A DNA stretch of 64,000 nt from Allolobophora icterica (lineage: Eukaryota; Annelida; Clitellata; Crassiclitellata; Lumbricidae), in contig OY744605.1 of the NCBI GenBank assembly GCA_963556255.1, positions 2,626,687 to 2,690,686 of the forward strand, given 5' to 3'. Shown in pieces: positions 1 to 9,060 of the stretch (position 1 is the stretch's first letter; each line of letters begins with the position of its first letter). Both the position numbers and the translations under genes were made by a program. Under the pieces are notes generated by a model, which was not told where the DNA came from, ran no database searches, and saw only the letters and a list, made by a program, of their open reading frames with translations.

Positions 1-24
1 GAGGGATAATATGTATATCGGGGA

Positions 25-56
<32 letters not shown>

Positions 57-263
57 TAATAATAATGTGATTTAATAAAATGCTAGATTCAATTAAATGA
101 TGTAACTTACTCTACGAAATATAATTATTATAATAATATTTAAAAAAAAATAATGGCCATTTTCTCTTGATTTTGATCTTTGACCTTGAAATAACTTTGG
201 ATTGTGTTAGCTGACCAAACCACCGTTTTACACCCTTCTACAGGCGAGCAGCAGACTCCACAG

Positions 264-427
264 ACGAAGGGGAAAGGTATTTCACATCAAAACGGATGAT
301 GGACGCTGACATGATGAAACTCGAGTTCACAGATGCATGTCGTCGGATGCATGAAGAATGGTAGATGAAGTCAGATGAAGAAAAAGCAGAATACGAGAGA
401 GAGGCAAAGAAGCGTAGAAAAGTGTAA
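264..427 (+). pseudogene. A1: HMG-box-like terminal exon, nonsense mutation
   Basis: The frame is DEGERYFTSKRMMDADMM...EEW, then a TAG stop at 362-364 where other units have CAG (Gln). It would lose the last ~19 residues, including the basic KKRRKV end. The upstream CCACAG is a plausible splice acceptor, with the Asp codon split after its first base; an alternative acceptor (TTCTACAG) lies 20 bp further up. Confidence 0.45.
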
Positions 428-1051
428 GGCAAAATCTGTAAGCCAGTAGTACCTTGTACTAAAAAAACTCAGCATTTTGTTCATAAACGTTGTTTATATT
501 GACCCTACTGTTACTTTTATTCACAATACATTGATAAAGTTAAAGAGTTATTCTGTTCGGTATATAAATTACCATAAACTGACTTTTACATTTGCTTTTT
601 AATAATATGTTATGGAGACTTGTACTTTGTTTTTGTCTGCAAGGAGAGCTACGAACCACGGGCATATTTAGGGGAGTTATGGGTTCAACTTCCCCAAATA
701 AATTGCAAAATACAAAAACACTTAACTTTCAAAACTGAGCACATACTCTGTGACCATATCCAATGGAACTCCTCGAAATAGGAAACCCCTAAAATAGGCC
801 TATAACTTAACCAAGCGATGACACGGAAGTAGTTACTGGTTGCCTAGTAGCATGACAGTTATCACTCGCTTGAGGTTAACATGTTATTTCAAAAGTTATT
901 TACAAACAAATATCACCCACATATATGTATAGCAAAAAAGGCCTACGCCCAAAACCAGCAAAAAACCTAGAAGATAAAACACGTGACTGTAACTGGTTCA
1001 AAATTAAGAAGTTATCCTTAAACTAAAGACGCACCAAAGGCTACAAGACAA

Positions 1052-1111
1052 ATGAACGAGACAGAAACGGCGGCTTATGATGTGGCAGCAAAGCGTCGTC
1101 TAATGGTGTAA
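1052..1111 (+). pseudogene. Short third frame in the A half, possible HMG tail relic
   Basis: A 19-codon frame (MNETETAAYDVAAKRRLMV, then TAA) sits at the end of the A half, just before the MITE. The pattern AAYDVAAKRR resembles the last helix and basic end of the A and B exons. It recurs in units 1-9. It is too short to be sure of; chance similarity is possible. Confidence 0.2.
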
Positions 1112-1120
1112 GCGTTTAAG

Positions 1121-1409
1121 CACAGTATAAATAATTACACAGTACGTCGACTCCCGGCCGATGCAGCAGTGATCGACCGCTATTTTGAAACTCAGTCGCT
1201 TACACGCCGATACACCGGAACCCATCACATCAAATATTTTTTAAACGTTACAACATTGAGGACTTCATTAGAATTAACAATATTATTTTTAACGTTAATT
1301 TCAGCTTAAATCTATAATTCAAAAGCTCAGTTTCAAAATGGCGTCACCCCAAAAACTAGTCAACAGGCAGCGATGGGAGTCGACGTACTCTGTAATTATT
1401 TATACTGTG
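1121..1409. mobile_element. 289-bp MITE in the A half, unit 1
   Basis: Terminal inverted repeats of about 35 bp start CACAGTATAAATAATTAC and, read from the right end, CACAGTATAAATAATTAC. They enclose a non-coding core with no transposase. The flanks carry the direct repeat GTTTAAG (1114-1120 and 1410-1416), which fits a 7-bp target duplication; a TTAA target within it cannot be excluded, so I do not name a superfamily. It occupies the same site in every full unit, so it inserted before amplification. Confidence 0.8.
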
Positions 1410-1436
1410 GTTTAAGCAACGTTGAAGTTTTGTGAC

Positions 1437-1463
1437 GCCCGAGGGATCATGTTTACCTCGGGC
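1437..1463. other. GC-rich hairpin at the A/B junction
   Basis: GCCCGAGG and CCTCGGGC form a perfect 8-bp stem with an 11-base loop at the start of the B half. The A half starts with a weaker version (CCCGAGG...ATCGGGG, e.g. 3493-3521). It is an otherwise GC-poor region. Function unknown. Confidence 0.6.
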
Positions 1464-1587
1464 AAAAAATAATGTGCTTTAATAAAATGACAGATACAAT
1501 TAAATGATGTAACTTACTGTACGAAATATAATAATTATAATATTAATAATATTTAAAAAAATAATAATGGCCATTTTCTCTTGATTT

Positions 1588-1600
1588 TGACCTTTGACCT
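1588..1600 (-). promoter_or_regulatory. DR1 nuclear-receptor-like motif in the B half
   Basis: TGACCTTTGACCT is, on the minus strand, AGGTCA-A-AGGTCA, a perfect DR1 of the kind bound by RXR/HNF4/PPAR-type receptors. The A half has the weaker AGGTCAAAGATCA at the aligned place. The B copy recurs in all nine units. Binding is inference; the motif lies in a repeated ~60-bp segment and could be there by descent alone. Confidence 0.35.
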
Positions 1601-1729
1601 TGAAATAACCTTGGATTATGTTAGCTTTTTTGTACAATGTCTTCTCGAATGTAGCCCTTATCGGCCAGAGAAAAAGGTAAAAGAATAATCCAAATATAAC
1701 AATATTTGAATGAGCTATTTTCTTTATTT

Positions 1730-1744
1730 TGACCTTTTTCACCT
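1730..1744 (-). promoter_or_regulatory. DR3-like motif in the B half
   Basis: TGACCTTTTTCACCT is AGGTGA-AAA-AGGTCA on the minus strand, two half-sites three bases apart. It sits in a second, diverged copy of the same ~60-bp segment as the DR1, 140 bp downstream, and recurs in all nine units. Confidence 0.3.
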
Positions 1745-1752
1745 TGAAATAA

Positions 1753-1799
1753 CCATCCATCCATCCATCCGTCCGTCCGTCCGTCCGTTCATTCGTTCA
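1753..1799. repeat. CCAT/CCGT microsatellite
   Basis: A run of CCAT then CCGT then TTCATTCGTTC lies in the B half of every unit. Units 3, 8 and 9 have two fewer CCGT repeats than the other six units, a useful marker of unit descent. Confidence 0.9.
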
Positions 1800-1896
1800 G
1801 ACAGACTTCAGCGATATAAAATATCTGAACATATTTAAGGTGTTAATATTTTAAACTACTGCCTCCAGGTATAAATTAAACGACCTGCACCCGCAG

Positions 1897-2066
1897 ATGA
1901 AGGTGAACGCTATTTCACGTCGGTAAGAATGCTGGAAGATGATATGATGGCTCTGCCTTGGACAACCGCTATGCGTCTGATCCGCGAAGAATGGGAGAGC
2001 AAGTCCGATGAGGAAAAGGAAAGCTTTGAGAGAGCAGCAAGGAACAGCAAGCGACAAAAAGTTTAG
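1897..2066 (+). CDS. B1: HMG-box-like terminal exon, B type 1
   Basis: The frame is DEGERYFTSVRMLEDDMM...REEWESKSDEEK..., ending in the basic string NSKRQKV and TAG. It is the B-half paralogue of the A exon: same length class, same ends and same intron phase (the Asp codon is split after CCGCAG). An in-frame TAA lies just upstream (GTATAAATT), so the frame needs the CCGCAG acceptor; this supports exon status. AATAAA poly(A) signals follow at 2175-2180 and 2210-2215, while the aligned A position reads AATAAT. No helix I is visible upstream. Confidence 0.48.
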
Positions 2067-2873
2067 GTACAAAAACTGTATAGAGTACTTTGTTAAAAAA
2101 ATTCTATGCATTACATTCACAAACATCCGTTTACATTTAAACATTCATTCGATTCAGTGCATAAATTGACATAAAATAAAAACATTGACTTTTATGTTTG
2201 CTTTTTACAAATAAAAGCATATGGAAAATTGTACTTTGTTTTTGTCTGCATGGATAGCTGCGAACCATGGGCATATTTAGGGGAGTTACGGGTTCAACCT
2301 CCAAATAACTTGCAAAATACAAAAAACACTTTCAAAACGGAGCACACACTCTGTGACCATGTCCAATGGAACTCTCCGAAATTGGAAACCCCAAAATCGT
2401 CTCTTGGCTAAGCCTCTGTGAAGAACATTCAAGAACTTCCCAATCCTAACGTCTAGACAAACACTATCGCAGATGAAGAATACGACGAGATTATGCTCTC
2501 AAAACCCTCCTTGTTTCATAATAGGCCTATAACATAACCAAGCGATGACCCCAAAGGAGGTGCCAGCACACCTCTTACAGACGACAATATCTACTGGTAA
2601 CCTATCCCCTTACGAGGTAGTTACTGGTTAAATTGCCTAGTAGCATAAACAGTTATCACCCGCTTTAGGTTAAAATGTTATTTCAAAAGAGTTATTTACA
2701 AACAAATATCACCCACATATAAATGTATAGCAAAAAAAGGCCTACGCCCAAAACCAGCATAAACCCTAGAAGAGAAAACACGTGACTGTAACTGGTTCAA
2801 ACTTAAGAAGTTATCCTCAAACTAAAGACGCACCAAAGGCTATTGTTATCAAGATGAAGCACCAGTATACACT

Positions 2874-3057
2874 GACTAAGCAGCAGTCAATGATGCTGAG
2901 CAACTGTACATGCAAGACTTAAAATTAAGATTAATTAATTAATTAAATTAATTAAGATTAATTTATTAAGATTCATACTCGGTAACCATCACAGGAAGGA
3001 ATTCGAGCCTGAGAAACTATGAAAGTGAGCACTCAGACCAATCTGCTACAGTGTCAG
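2874..3057 (-). mobile_element. Degenerate tRNA-derived SINE in the B tail (unit 1; repeated in every unit)
   Basis: Read on the minus strand, it has an A-box-like TAGCAGATTGGTCTGAGTGC, a B-box-like GGCTCGAATTCC, then GATGGTTACC and a tail ending TTGCTCAGCATCATTGACTG. The same order is seen in the free SINE at 51083-51240 (minus). An AT-rich expansion of TTAA repeats (about 2930-2965) has grown in its middle. The other units, the unit-10 tail and the 33-35 kb fragments carry it at matching places. Confidence 0.6.
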
Positions 3058-3265
3058 ACTTAGCTTTGTGACCTTCACTGTAGTGTAACCAATTACTTAA
3101 CTCTGAGAAATTACCATATATGCAAACCATGCCAAAGTAAGGGTACAGCTGGGAAAATAAAATTTTAAGACCGTGACTCTGTAACACTGTTTGGATGCGA
3201 CGCACAGCATCAGTCGCAATGTCCATTGATCGAGTGTAATAATTATTTTCATGAGGATTGAGCAT
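3017..3265 (-). other. Conserved minus-strand open frame in the B tail (unit 1)
   Basis: An 82-codon frame (MLNPHENNYYTRSMDIATDA...) is open in all nine full units, at 3017, 6521, 10012, 13514, 17023, 20526, 24013, 27508 and 31004. Its second half overlaps the SINE relic, so it is not one ancient gene. The first ~35 codons lie outside the SINE and could be a coding remnant. Near-identity of the units means openness is weak evidence. Confidence 0.2.
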
Positions 3266-3515
3266 GAAACATAGCGACTGATTTTCAATTATTCTTATTA
3301 TAAACCATAAAAATTAACTCGTTAATATGCTGGGACGGAGTCGACTGACGATGCCCACCCACGAATGATCTTGGTTTTCCTGATTTGTGATTTACACACC
3401 GGCGTCATAGATTATTGTGTAATACTACAAATAATAAATAAAAATAACAATAATAATAGCCATTCCAGAACAATGCCCCTAATTTTTGAACTCCCGAGGG
3501 ATAATATGTATATCG

Positions 3516-3519
3516 GGGA

Positions 3520-3557
<38 letters not shown>

Positions 3558-3570
3558 TAATAATAATGTG
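3516..3570. repeat. AAT microsatellite at the start of the A half
   Basis: AAT repeats with an AAC interruption start each unit. Lengths change by whole triplets: unit 3 shortest, then 2, 4, 5, 6 in rising order. Units 7, 8 and 10 have no interruption, and unit 10 is much shorter. Confidence 0.9.
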
Positions 3571-3766
3571 ATTTAATAAAATGCTAGATTCAATTAAATG
3601 ATGTAACTTACTCTACGAAATATAATTATTATAATAATATTAAAAAAAATAATAATGGCCATTTTCTCTTGATTTTGATCTTTGACCTTGAAATAACTTT
3701 GGATTGTGTTAGCTGACCAAACCACCGTGTTTACACCCTTCTACAGGCGAGCAGCAGACTCCACAG

Positions 3767-3930
3767 ACGAAGGGGAAAGGTATTTCACATCAAAACGGAT
3801 GATGGACGCTGACATGATGAAACTCGAGTTCACAGATGCATGTCGTCGGATGCATGAAGAATGGCAGATGAAGTCAGATGAAGAAAAAGCAGAATACGAG
3901 AGAGAGGCAAAGAAGCGTAGAAAAGTGTAA
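3767..3930 (+). CDS. A2: HMG-box-like terminal exon (partial gene)
   Basis: About 54 residues run open to TAA. The stretch FTDACRRMHEEW..KSDEEKAEYE.EAKKRR matches the pattern of HMG-box helices II and III (a Trp, then S-DEEK-.Y...A), and the end KKRRKV resembles a monopartite nuclear localisation signal. HMG-box helix I (usually a P.F..F...R pattern) is not visible upstream, so this is a last exon or an exon fragment, not a whole gene. The acceptor is probably CCACAG at 3761-3766; a second candidate is TTCTACAG ending at 3746. Whether any copy is transcribed cannot be told from sequence. The HMG assignment rests on pattern only. Confidence 0.45.
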
Positions 3931-4623
3931 GGCAAAATCTGTAAGCCAGTAGTACCTTGTACTAAAAAAACTCAGCATTTTGTTCATAAACGTTGTTTAT
4001 ATTGACCCTACTGTTACTTTTATTCACAATACATTGATAAAGTTAAAGAGTTATTCTGTTCGGTATATAAATTACCATAAACTGACTTTTACATTTGCTT
4101 TTTAATAATATGTTATGGAGACTTGTACTTTGTTTTTGTCTGCAAGGAGAGCTACGAACCACGGGCATATTTAGGGGAGTTATGGGTTCAACTTCCCCAA
4201 ATAAATTGCAAAATACAAAAACACTTAACTTTCAAAACTGAGCACATACTCTGTGACCATATCCAATGGAACTCCTCGAAATAGGAAACCCCTAAAATAG
4301 GCCTATAACTTAACCAAGCGATGACACGGAAGTAGTTACTGGTTGCCTAGTAGCATGACAGTTATCACTCGCTTGAGGTTAACATGTTATTTCAAAAGTT
4401 ATTTACAAACAAATATCACCCACATATATGTATAGCAAAAAAGGCCTACGCCCAAAACCAGCAAAAACCCTAGAAGATAAAACACGTGACTGTAACTGGT
4501 TCAAAATTAAGAAGTTATCCTTAAACTAAAGACGCACCAAAGGCTACAAGACAAATGAACGAGACAGAAACGGCGGCTTATGATGTGGCAGCAAAGCGTC
4601 GTCTAATGGTGTAAGCGTTTAAG

Positions 4624-4912
4624 CACAGTATAAATAATTACACAGTACGTCGACTCCCGGCCGATGCAGCAGTGATCGACCGCTATTTTGAAACTCAGTC
4701 GCTTACACGCCGATACACCGGAACCCATCACATCAAATATTTTTTAAACGTTACAACATTGAGGACTTCATTAGAATTAACAATATTATTTTTAACGTTA
4801 ATTTCAGCTTAAATCTATAATTCAAAAGCTCAGTTTCAAAATGGCGTCACCCCAAAAACTAGTCAACAGGCAGCGATGGGAGTCGACGTACTCTGTAATT
4901 ATTTATACTATG
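4624..4912. mobile_element. 289-bp MITE, unit 2
   Basis: Same element and site as in unit 1. The right terminus is mutated (TACTATG in place of TACTGTG). Confidence 0.78.
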
Positions 4913-5399
4913 GTTTAAGCAACGTTGAAGTTTTGTGACGCCCGAGGGATCATGTTTACCTCGGGCAAAAAATAATGTGCTTTAATAAAATGACAGATAC
5001 AATTAAATGATGTAACTTACTGTACGAAATATAATAATTATAATATTAATAATATTTAAAAAAATAATAATGGCCATTTTCTCTTGATTTTGACCTTTGA
5101 CCTTGAAATAACCTTGGATTATGTTAGCTTTTTTGTACAATGTCTTCTCGAATGTAGCCCTTATCGGCCAGAGAAAAAGGTAAAAGAATAATCCAAATAT
5201 AACAATATTTGAATGAGCTATTTTCTTTATTTTGACCTTTTTCACCTTGAAATAACCATCCATCCATCCATCCGTCCGTCCGTCCGTCCGTTCATTCGTT
5301 CAGACAGACTTCAGCGATATAAAATATCTGAACATATTTAAGGTGTTAATATTTTAAACTACTGCCTCCAGGTATAAATTAAACGACCTGCACCCGCAG

Positions 5400-5569
5400 A
5401 TGAAGGTGAACGCTATTTCACGTCGGTAAGAATGCTGGAAGATGATATGATGGCTCTGCCTTGGACAACCGCTATGCGTCTGATCCATGAAGAATGGGTG
5501 AGCAAGACCGATGAGGAAAAGGAAAGCTTCGAGAGAGCAGCAAGGAACAGCAAGCGACAAAAAGTTTAG
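5400..5569 (+). CDS. B2: HMG-box-like terminal exon, B type 2
   Basis: Open. Type 2 differs from B1 in three residues (HEEWVSKTDEEK against REEWESKSDEEK) and one silent TTT/TTC change. Confidence 0.45.
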
Positions 5570-7023
5570 GTACAAAAAACTGTAAACAGTACTTTGTTAA
5601 AAAAATTCTATGCATTACATTCACAAACATCCGTTTACATTTAAACATTCATTCGATTCAGTGCATAAATTGACATAAAATAAAAACATTGACTTTTATG
5701 TTTGCTTTTTACAAATAAAAGCATACGGAAAATTGTACTTTGTTTTTGTCTGCATGGATAGCTGCGAACCATGGGCATATTTAGGGGAGTTACGGGTTCA
5801 ACCTCCAAATAACTTGCAAAATACAAAAAACACTTTCAAAACTGAGCACACACTCTGTGACCATGTCCAATGGAACTCTCCGAAATTGGAAACCCTAAAA
5901 TCGTCTCTTGGCTAAGCCTCTGTGAAGAACATTCAAGAACTTCCCAATCCTAACGTCTAGACAAACACTATCGCAGATGAAGAATACGAAGACATTATGC
6001 TCTCAAAACCCTCCTTGTTTCATAATAGGCCTATAACATAACCAAGCGATGACCCCAAAGGAGGTGCCAGCACACCTCTTACAGACGACAATATCTACTG
6101 GTAACCTATCCCCTTACGAGGTAGTTACTGGTTAAATTGCCTAGTAGCATAAACAGTTATCACCCGCTTTAGGTTAAAATGTTATTTCAAAAGAGTTATT
6201 TACAAACAAATATCACCCACATATAAATGTATAGCAAAAAAAGGCCTACGCCCAAAACCAGCATAAACCCTAGAAGAGAAAACACGTGACTGTAACTGGT
6301 TCAAACTTAAGAAGTTATCCTCAAACTAAAGACGCACCAAAGGCTATTGTTATCAAGATGAAGCACCAGTATACACTGACTAAGCAGCAGTCAATGATGC
6401 TGAGCAACTGTACATGCAAGACTTAAAATTAAGATTAATTAATTAATTAAATTAATTAAGATTAATTTATTAAGATTCATACTCGGTAACCATCACAGGA
6501 AGGAATTCGAGCCTGAGAAACTATGAAAGTGAGCACTCAGACCAATCTGCTACAGTGTCAGACTTAGCTTTGTGACCTTCACTGTAGTGTAACCAATTAC
6601 TTAACTCTGAGAAATTACCATATATGCAAACCATGCCAAAGTAAGGGTACAGCTGGGAAAATAAAATTTTAAGACCGTGACTCTGTAACACTGTTTGGAT
6701 GCGACGCACAGCATCAGTCGCAATGTCCATTGATCGAGTGTAATAATTATTTTCATGAGGATTGAGCATGAAACATAGCGACTGATTTTCAATTATTCTT
6801 ATTATAAACCATAAAAATTAACTCGTTAATATGCTGGGACGGAGTCGACTGACGATGCCCACCCACGAATGATCTTGGTTTTCCTGATTTGTGATTTACA
6901 CACCGGCGTCATAGATTATTGTGTAATACTACAAATAATAAATAAAAATAACAATAATAATAGCCATTCCAGAACAATGCCCCTAATTTTTGAACTCCCG
7001 AGGGATAATATGTATATCGGGGA

Positions 7024-7058
<35 letters not shown>

Positions 7059-7265
7059 TAATAATAATGTGATTTAATAAAATGCTAGATTCAATTAAAT
7101 GATGTAACTTACTCTACGAAATATAATTATTATAATAATATTTAAAAAAAAATAATGGCCATTTTCTCTTGATTTTGATCTTTGACCTTGAAATAACTTT
7201 GGATTGTGTTAGCTGACCAAACCACCGTTTTACACCCTTCTACAGGCGAGCAGCAGACTCCACAG

Positions 7266-7429
7266 ACGAAGGGGAAAGGTATTTCACATCAAAACGGATG
7301 ATGGACGCTGACATGATGAAACTCGAGTTCACAGATGCATGTCGTCGGATGCATGAAGAATGGTAGATGAAGTCAGATGAAGAAAAAGCAGAATACGAGA
7401 GAGAGGCAAAGAAGCGTAGAAAAGTGTAA
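7266..7429 (+). pseudogene. A3: HMG-box-like terminal exon, nonsense mutation
   Basis: It carries the same Gln-to-stop change as A1, here at 7364-7366. A shared nonsense codon in non-adjacent units points to copying by exchange rather than two separate mutations. Confidence 0.45.
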
Positions 7430-8122
7430 GGCAAAATCTGTAAGCCAGTAGTACCTTGTACTAAAAAAACTCAGCATTTTGTTCATAAACGTTGTTTATA
7501 TTGACCCTACTGTTACTTTTATTCACAATACATTGATAAAGTTAAAGAGTTATTCTGTTCGGTATATAAATTACCATAAACTGACTTTTACATTTGCTTT
7601 TTAATAATATGTTATGGAGACTTGTACTTTGTTTTTGTCTGCAAGGAGAGCTACGAACCACGGGCATATTTAGGGGAGTTATGGGTTCAACTTCCCCAAA
7701 TAAATTGCAAAATACAAAAACACTTAACTTTCAAAACTGAGCACATACTCTGTGACCATATCCAATGGAACTCCTCGAAATAGGAAACCCCTAAAATAGG
7801 CCTATAACTTAACCAAGCGATGACACGGAAGTAGTTACTGGTTGCCTAGTAGCATGACAGTTATCACTCGCTTGAGGTTAACATGTTATTTCAAAAGTTA
7901 TTTACAAACAAATATCACCCACATATATGTATAGCAAAAAAGGCCTACGCCCAAAACCAGCAAAAACCCTAGAAGATAAAACACGTGACTGTAACTGGTT
8001 CAAAATTAAGAAGTTATCCTTAAACTAAAGACGCACCAAAGGCTACAAGACAAATGAACGAGACAGAAACGGCGGCTTATGATGTGGCAGCAAAGCGTCG
8101 TCTAATGGTGTAAGCGTTTAAG

Positions 8123-8411
8123 CACAGTATAAATAATTACACAGTACGTCGACTCCCGGCCGATGCAGCAGTGATCGACCGCTATTTTGAAACTCAGTCG
8201 CTTACACGCCGATACACCGGAACCCATCACATCAAATATTTTTTAAACGTTACAACATTGAGGACTTCATTAGAATTAACAATATTATTTTTAACGTTAA
8301 TTTCAGCTTAAATCTATAATTCAAAAGCTCAGTTTCAAAATGGCGTCACCCCAAAAACTAGTCAACAGGCAGCGATGGGAGTCGACGTACTCTGTAATTA
8401 TTTATACTGTG
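8123..8411. mobile_element. 289-bp MITE, unit 3
   Basis: Both termini are intact and GTTTAAG is present on each side. Confidence 0.78.
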
Positions 8412-8890
8412 GTTTAAGCAACGTTGAAGTTTTGTGACGCCCGAGGGATCATGTTTACCTCGGGCAAAAAATAATGTGCTTTAATAAAATGACAGATACA
8501 ATTAAATGATGTAACTTACTGTACGAAATATAATAATTATAATATTAATAATATTTAAAAAAATAATAATGGCCATTTTCTCTTGATTTTGACCTTTGAC
8601 CTTGAAATAACCTTGGATTATGTTAGCTTTTTTGTACAATGTCTTCTCGAATGTAGCCCTTATCGGCCAGAGAAAAAGGTAAAAGAATAATCCAAATATA
8701 ACAATATTTGAATGAGCTATTTTCTTTATTTTGACCTTTTTCACCTTGAAATAACCATCCATCCATCCATCCGTCCGTCCGTTCATTCGTTCAGACAGAC
8801 TTCAGCGATATAAAATATCTGAACATATTTAAGGTGTTAATATTTTAAACTACTGCCTCCAGGTATAAATTAAACGACCTGCACCCGCAG

Positions 8891-9060
8891 ATGAAGGTGA
8901 ACGCTATTTCACGTCGGTAAGAATGCTGGAAGATGATATGATGGCTCTGCCTTGGACAACCGCTATGCGTCTGATCCATGAAGAATGGGTGAGCAAGACC
9001 GATGAGGAAAAGGAAAGCTTCGAGAGAGCAGCAAGGAACAGCAAGCGACAAAAAGTTTAG
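8891..9060 (+). CDS. B3: HMG-box-like terminal exon, B type 2
   Basis: Open, with the same residues as B2. It stays intact although its partner A3 is a pseudogene. Confidence 0.45.

Larger units (their letters stand above)
1..3495 (+). repeat. Array unit 1 (A1-B1)
   Basis: Contains A exon 264-427 (nonsense at 362-364), short third frame 1052-1111, MITE 1121-1409, B exon 1897-2066 of sequence type 1 (CGCGAAGAATGGGAGAG), and a minus-strand SINE relic 2874-3057. The B head is type 1 as in units 6 and 7, but from about 2.6 kb the tail is the other type (CTGGTTAAATTGCC), so this unit is a mosaic. CGACGAGATTATG near 2486 is private to it. Confidence 0.95.
3496..6999 (+). repeat. Array unit 2 (A2-B2)
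   Basis: Contains A exon 3767-3930 (open), MITE 4624-4912 with a private G-to-A change in its right terminal repeat (TACTATG), and B exon 5400-5569 of type 2 (CATGAAGAATGGGTGAG). The tail is type 2 throughout. Confidence 0.95.

Noticed and set aside
1500..1760. Minus-strand 86-codon frame seen in every B half (GYFKVKG...GYFKVKK)
   Set aside because: It reads across the AT-rich doubled 60-bp segment; the repeated GYFKVK is just that duplication in another frame. Composition is dominated by Ile, Lys and Phe, as expected from AT-rich DNA.
2229..2411. Plus-strand 60-codon frame (MYFVFVCMDSCEPWAYLG...) in B halves and its A-half relative
   Set aside because: Lies downstream of the exon stop in probable 3' untranslated sequence. 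The A relative is broken in most units, and openness across near-identical copies is not evidence of coding.
3706..3766. Reading the A frame upstream from GTG as the protein start
   Set aside because: GTG is not a usual start in animals, and the segment matches a polypyrimidine/acceptor region whose frame is shifted by one base in units 1, 3 and 4.
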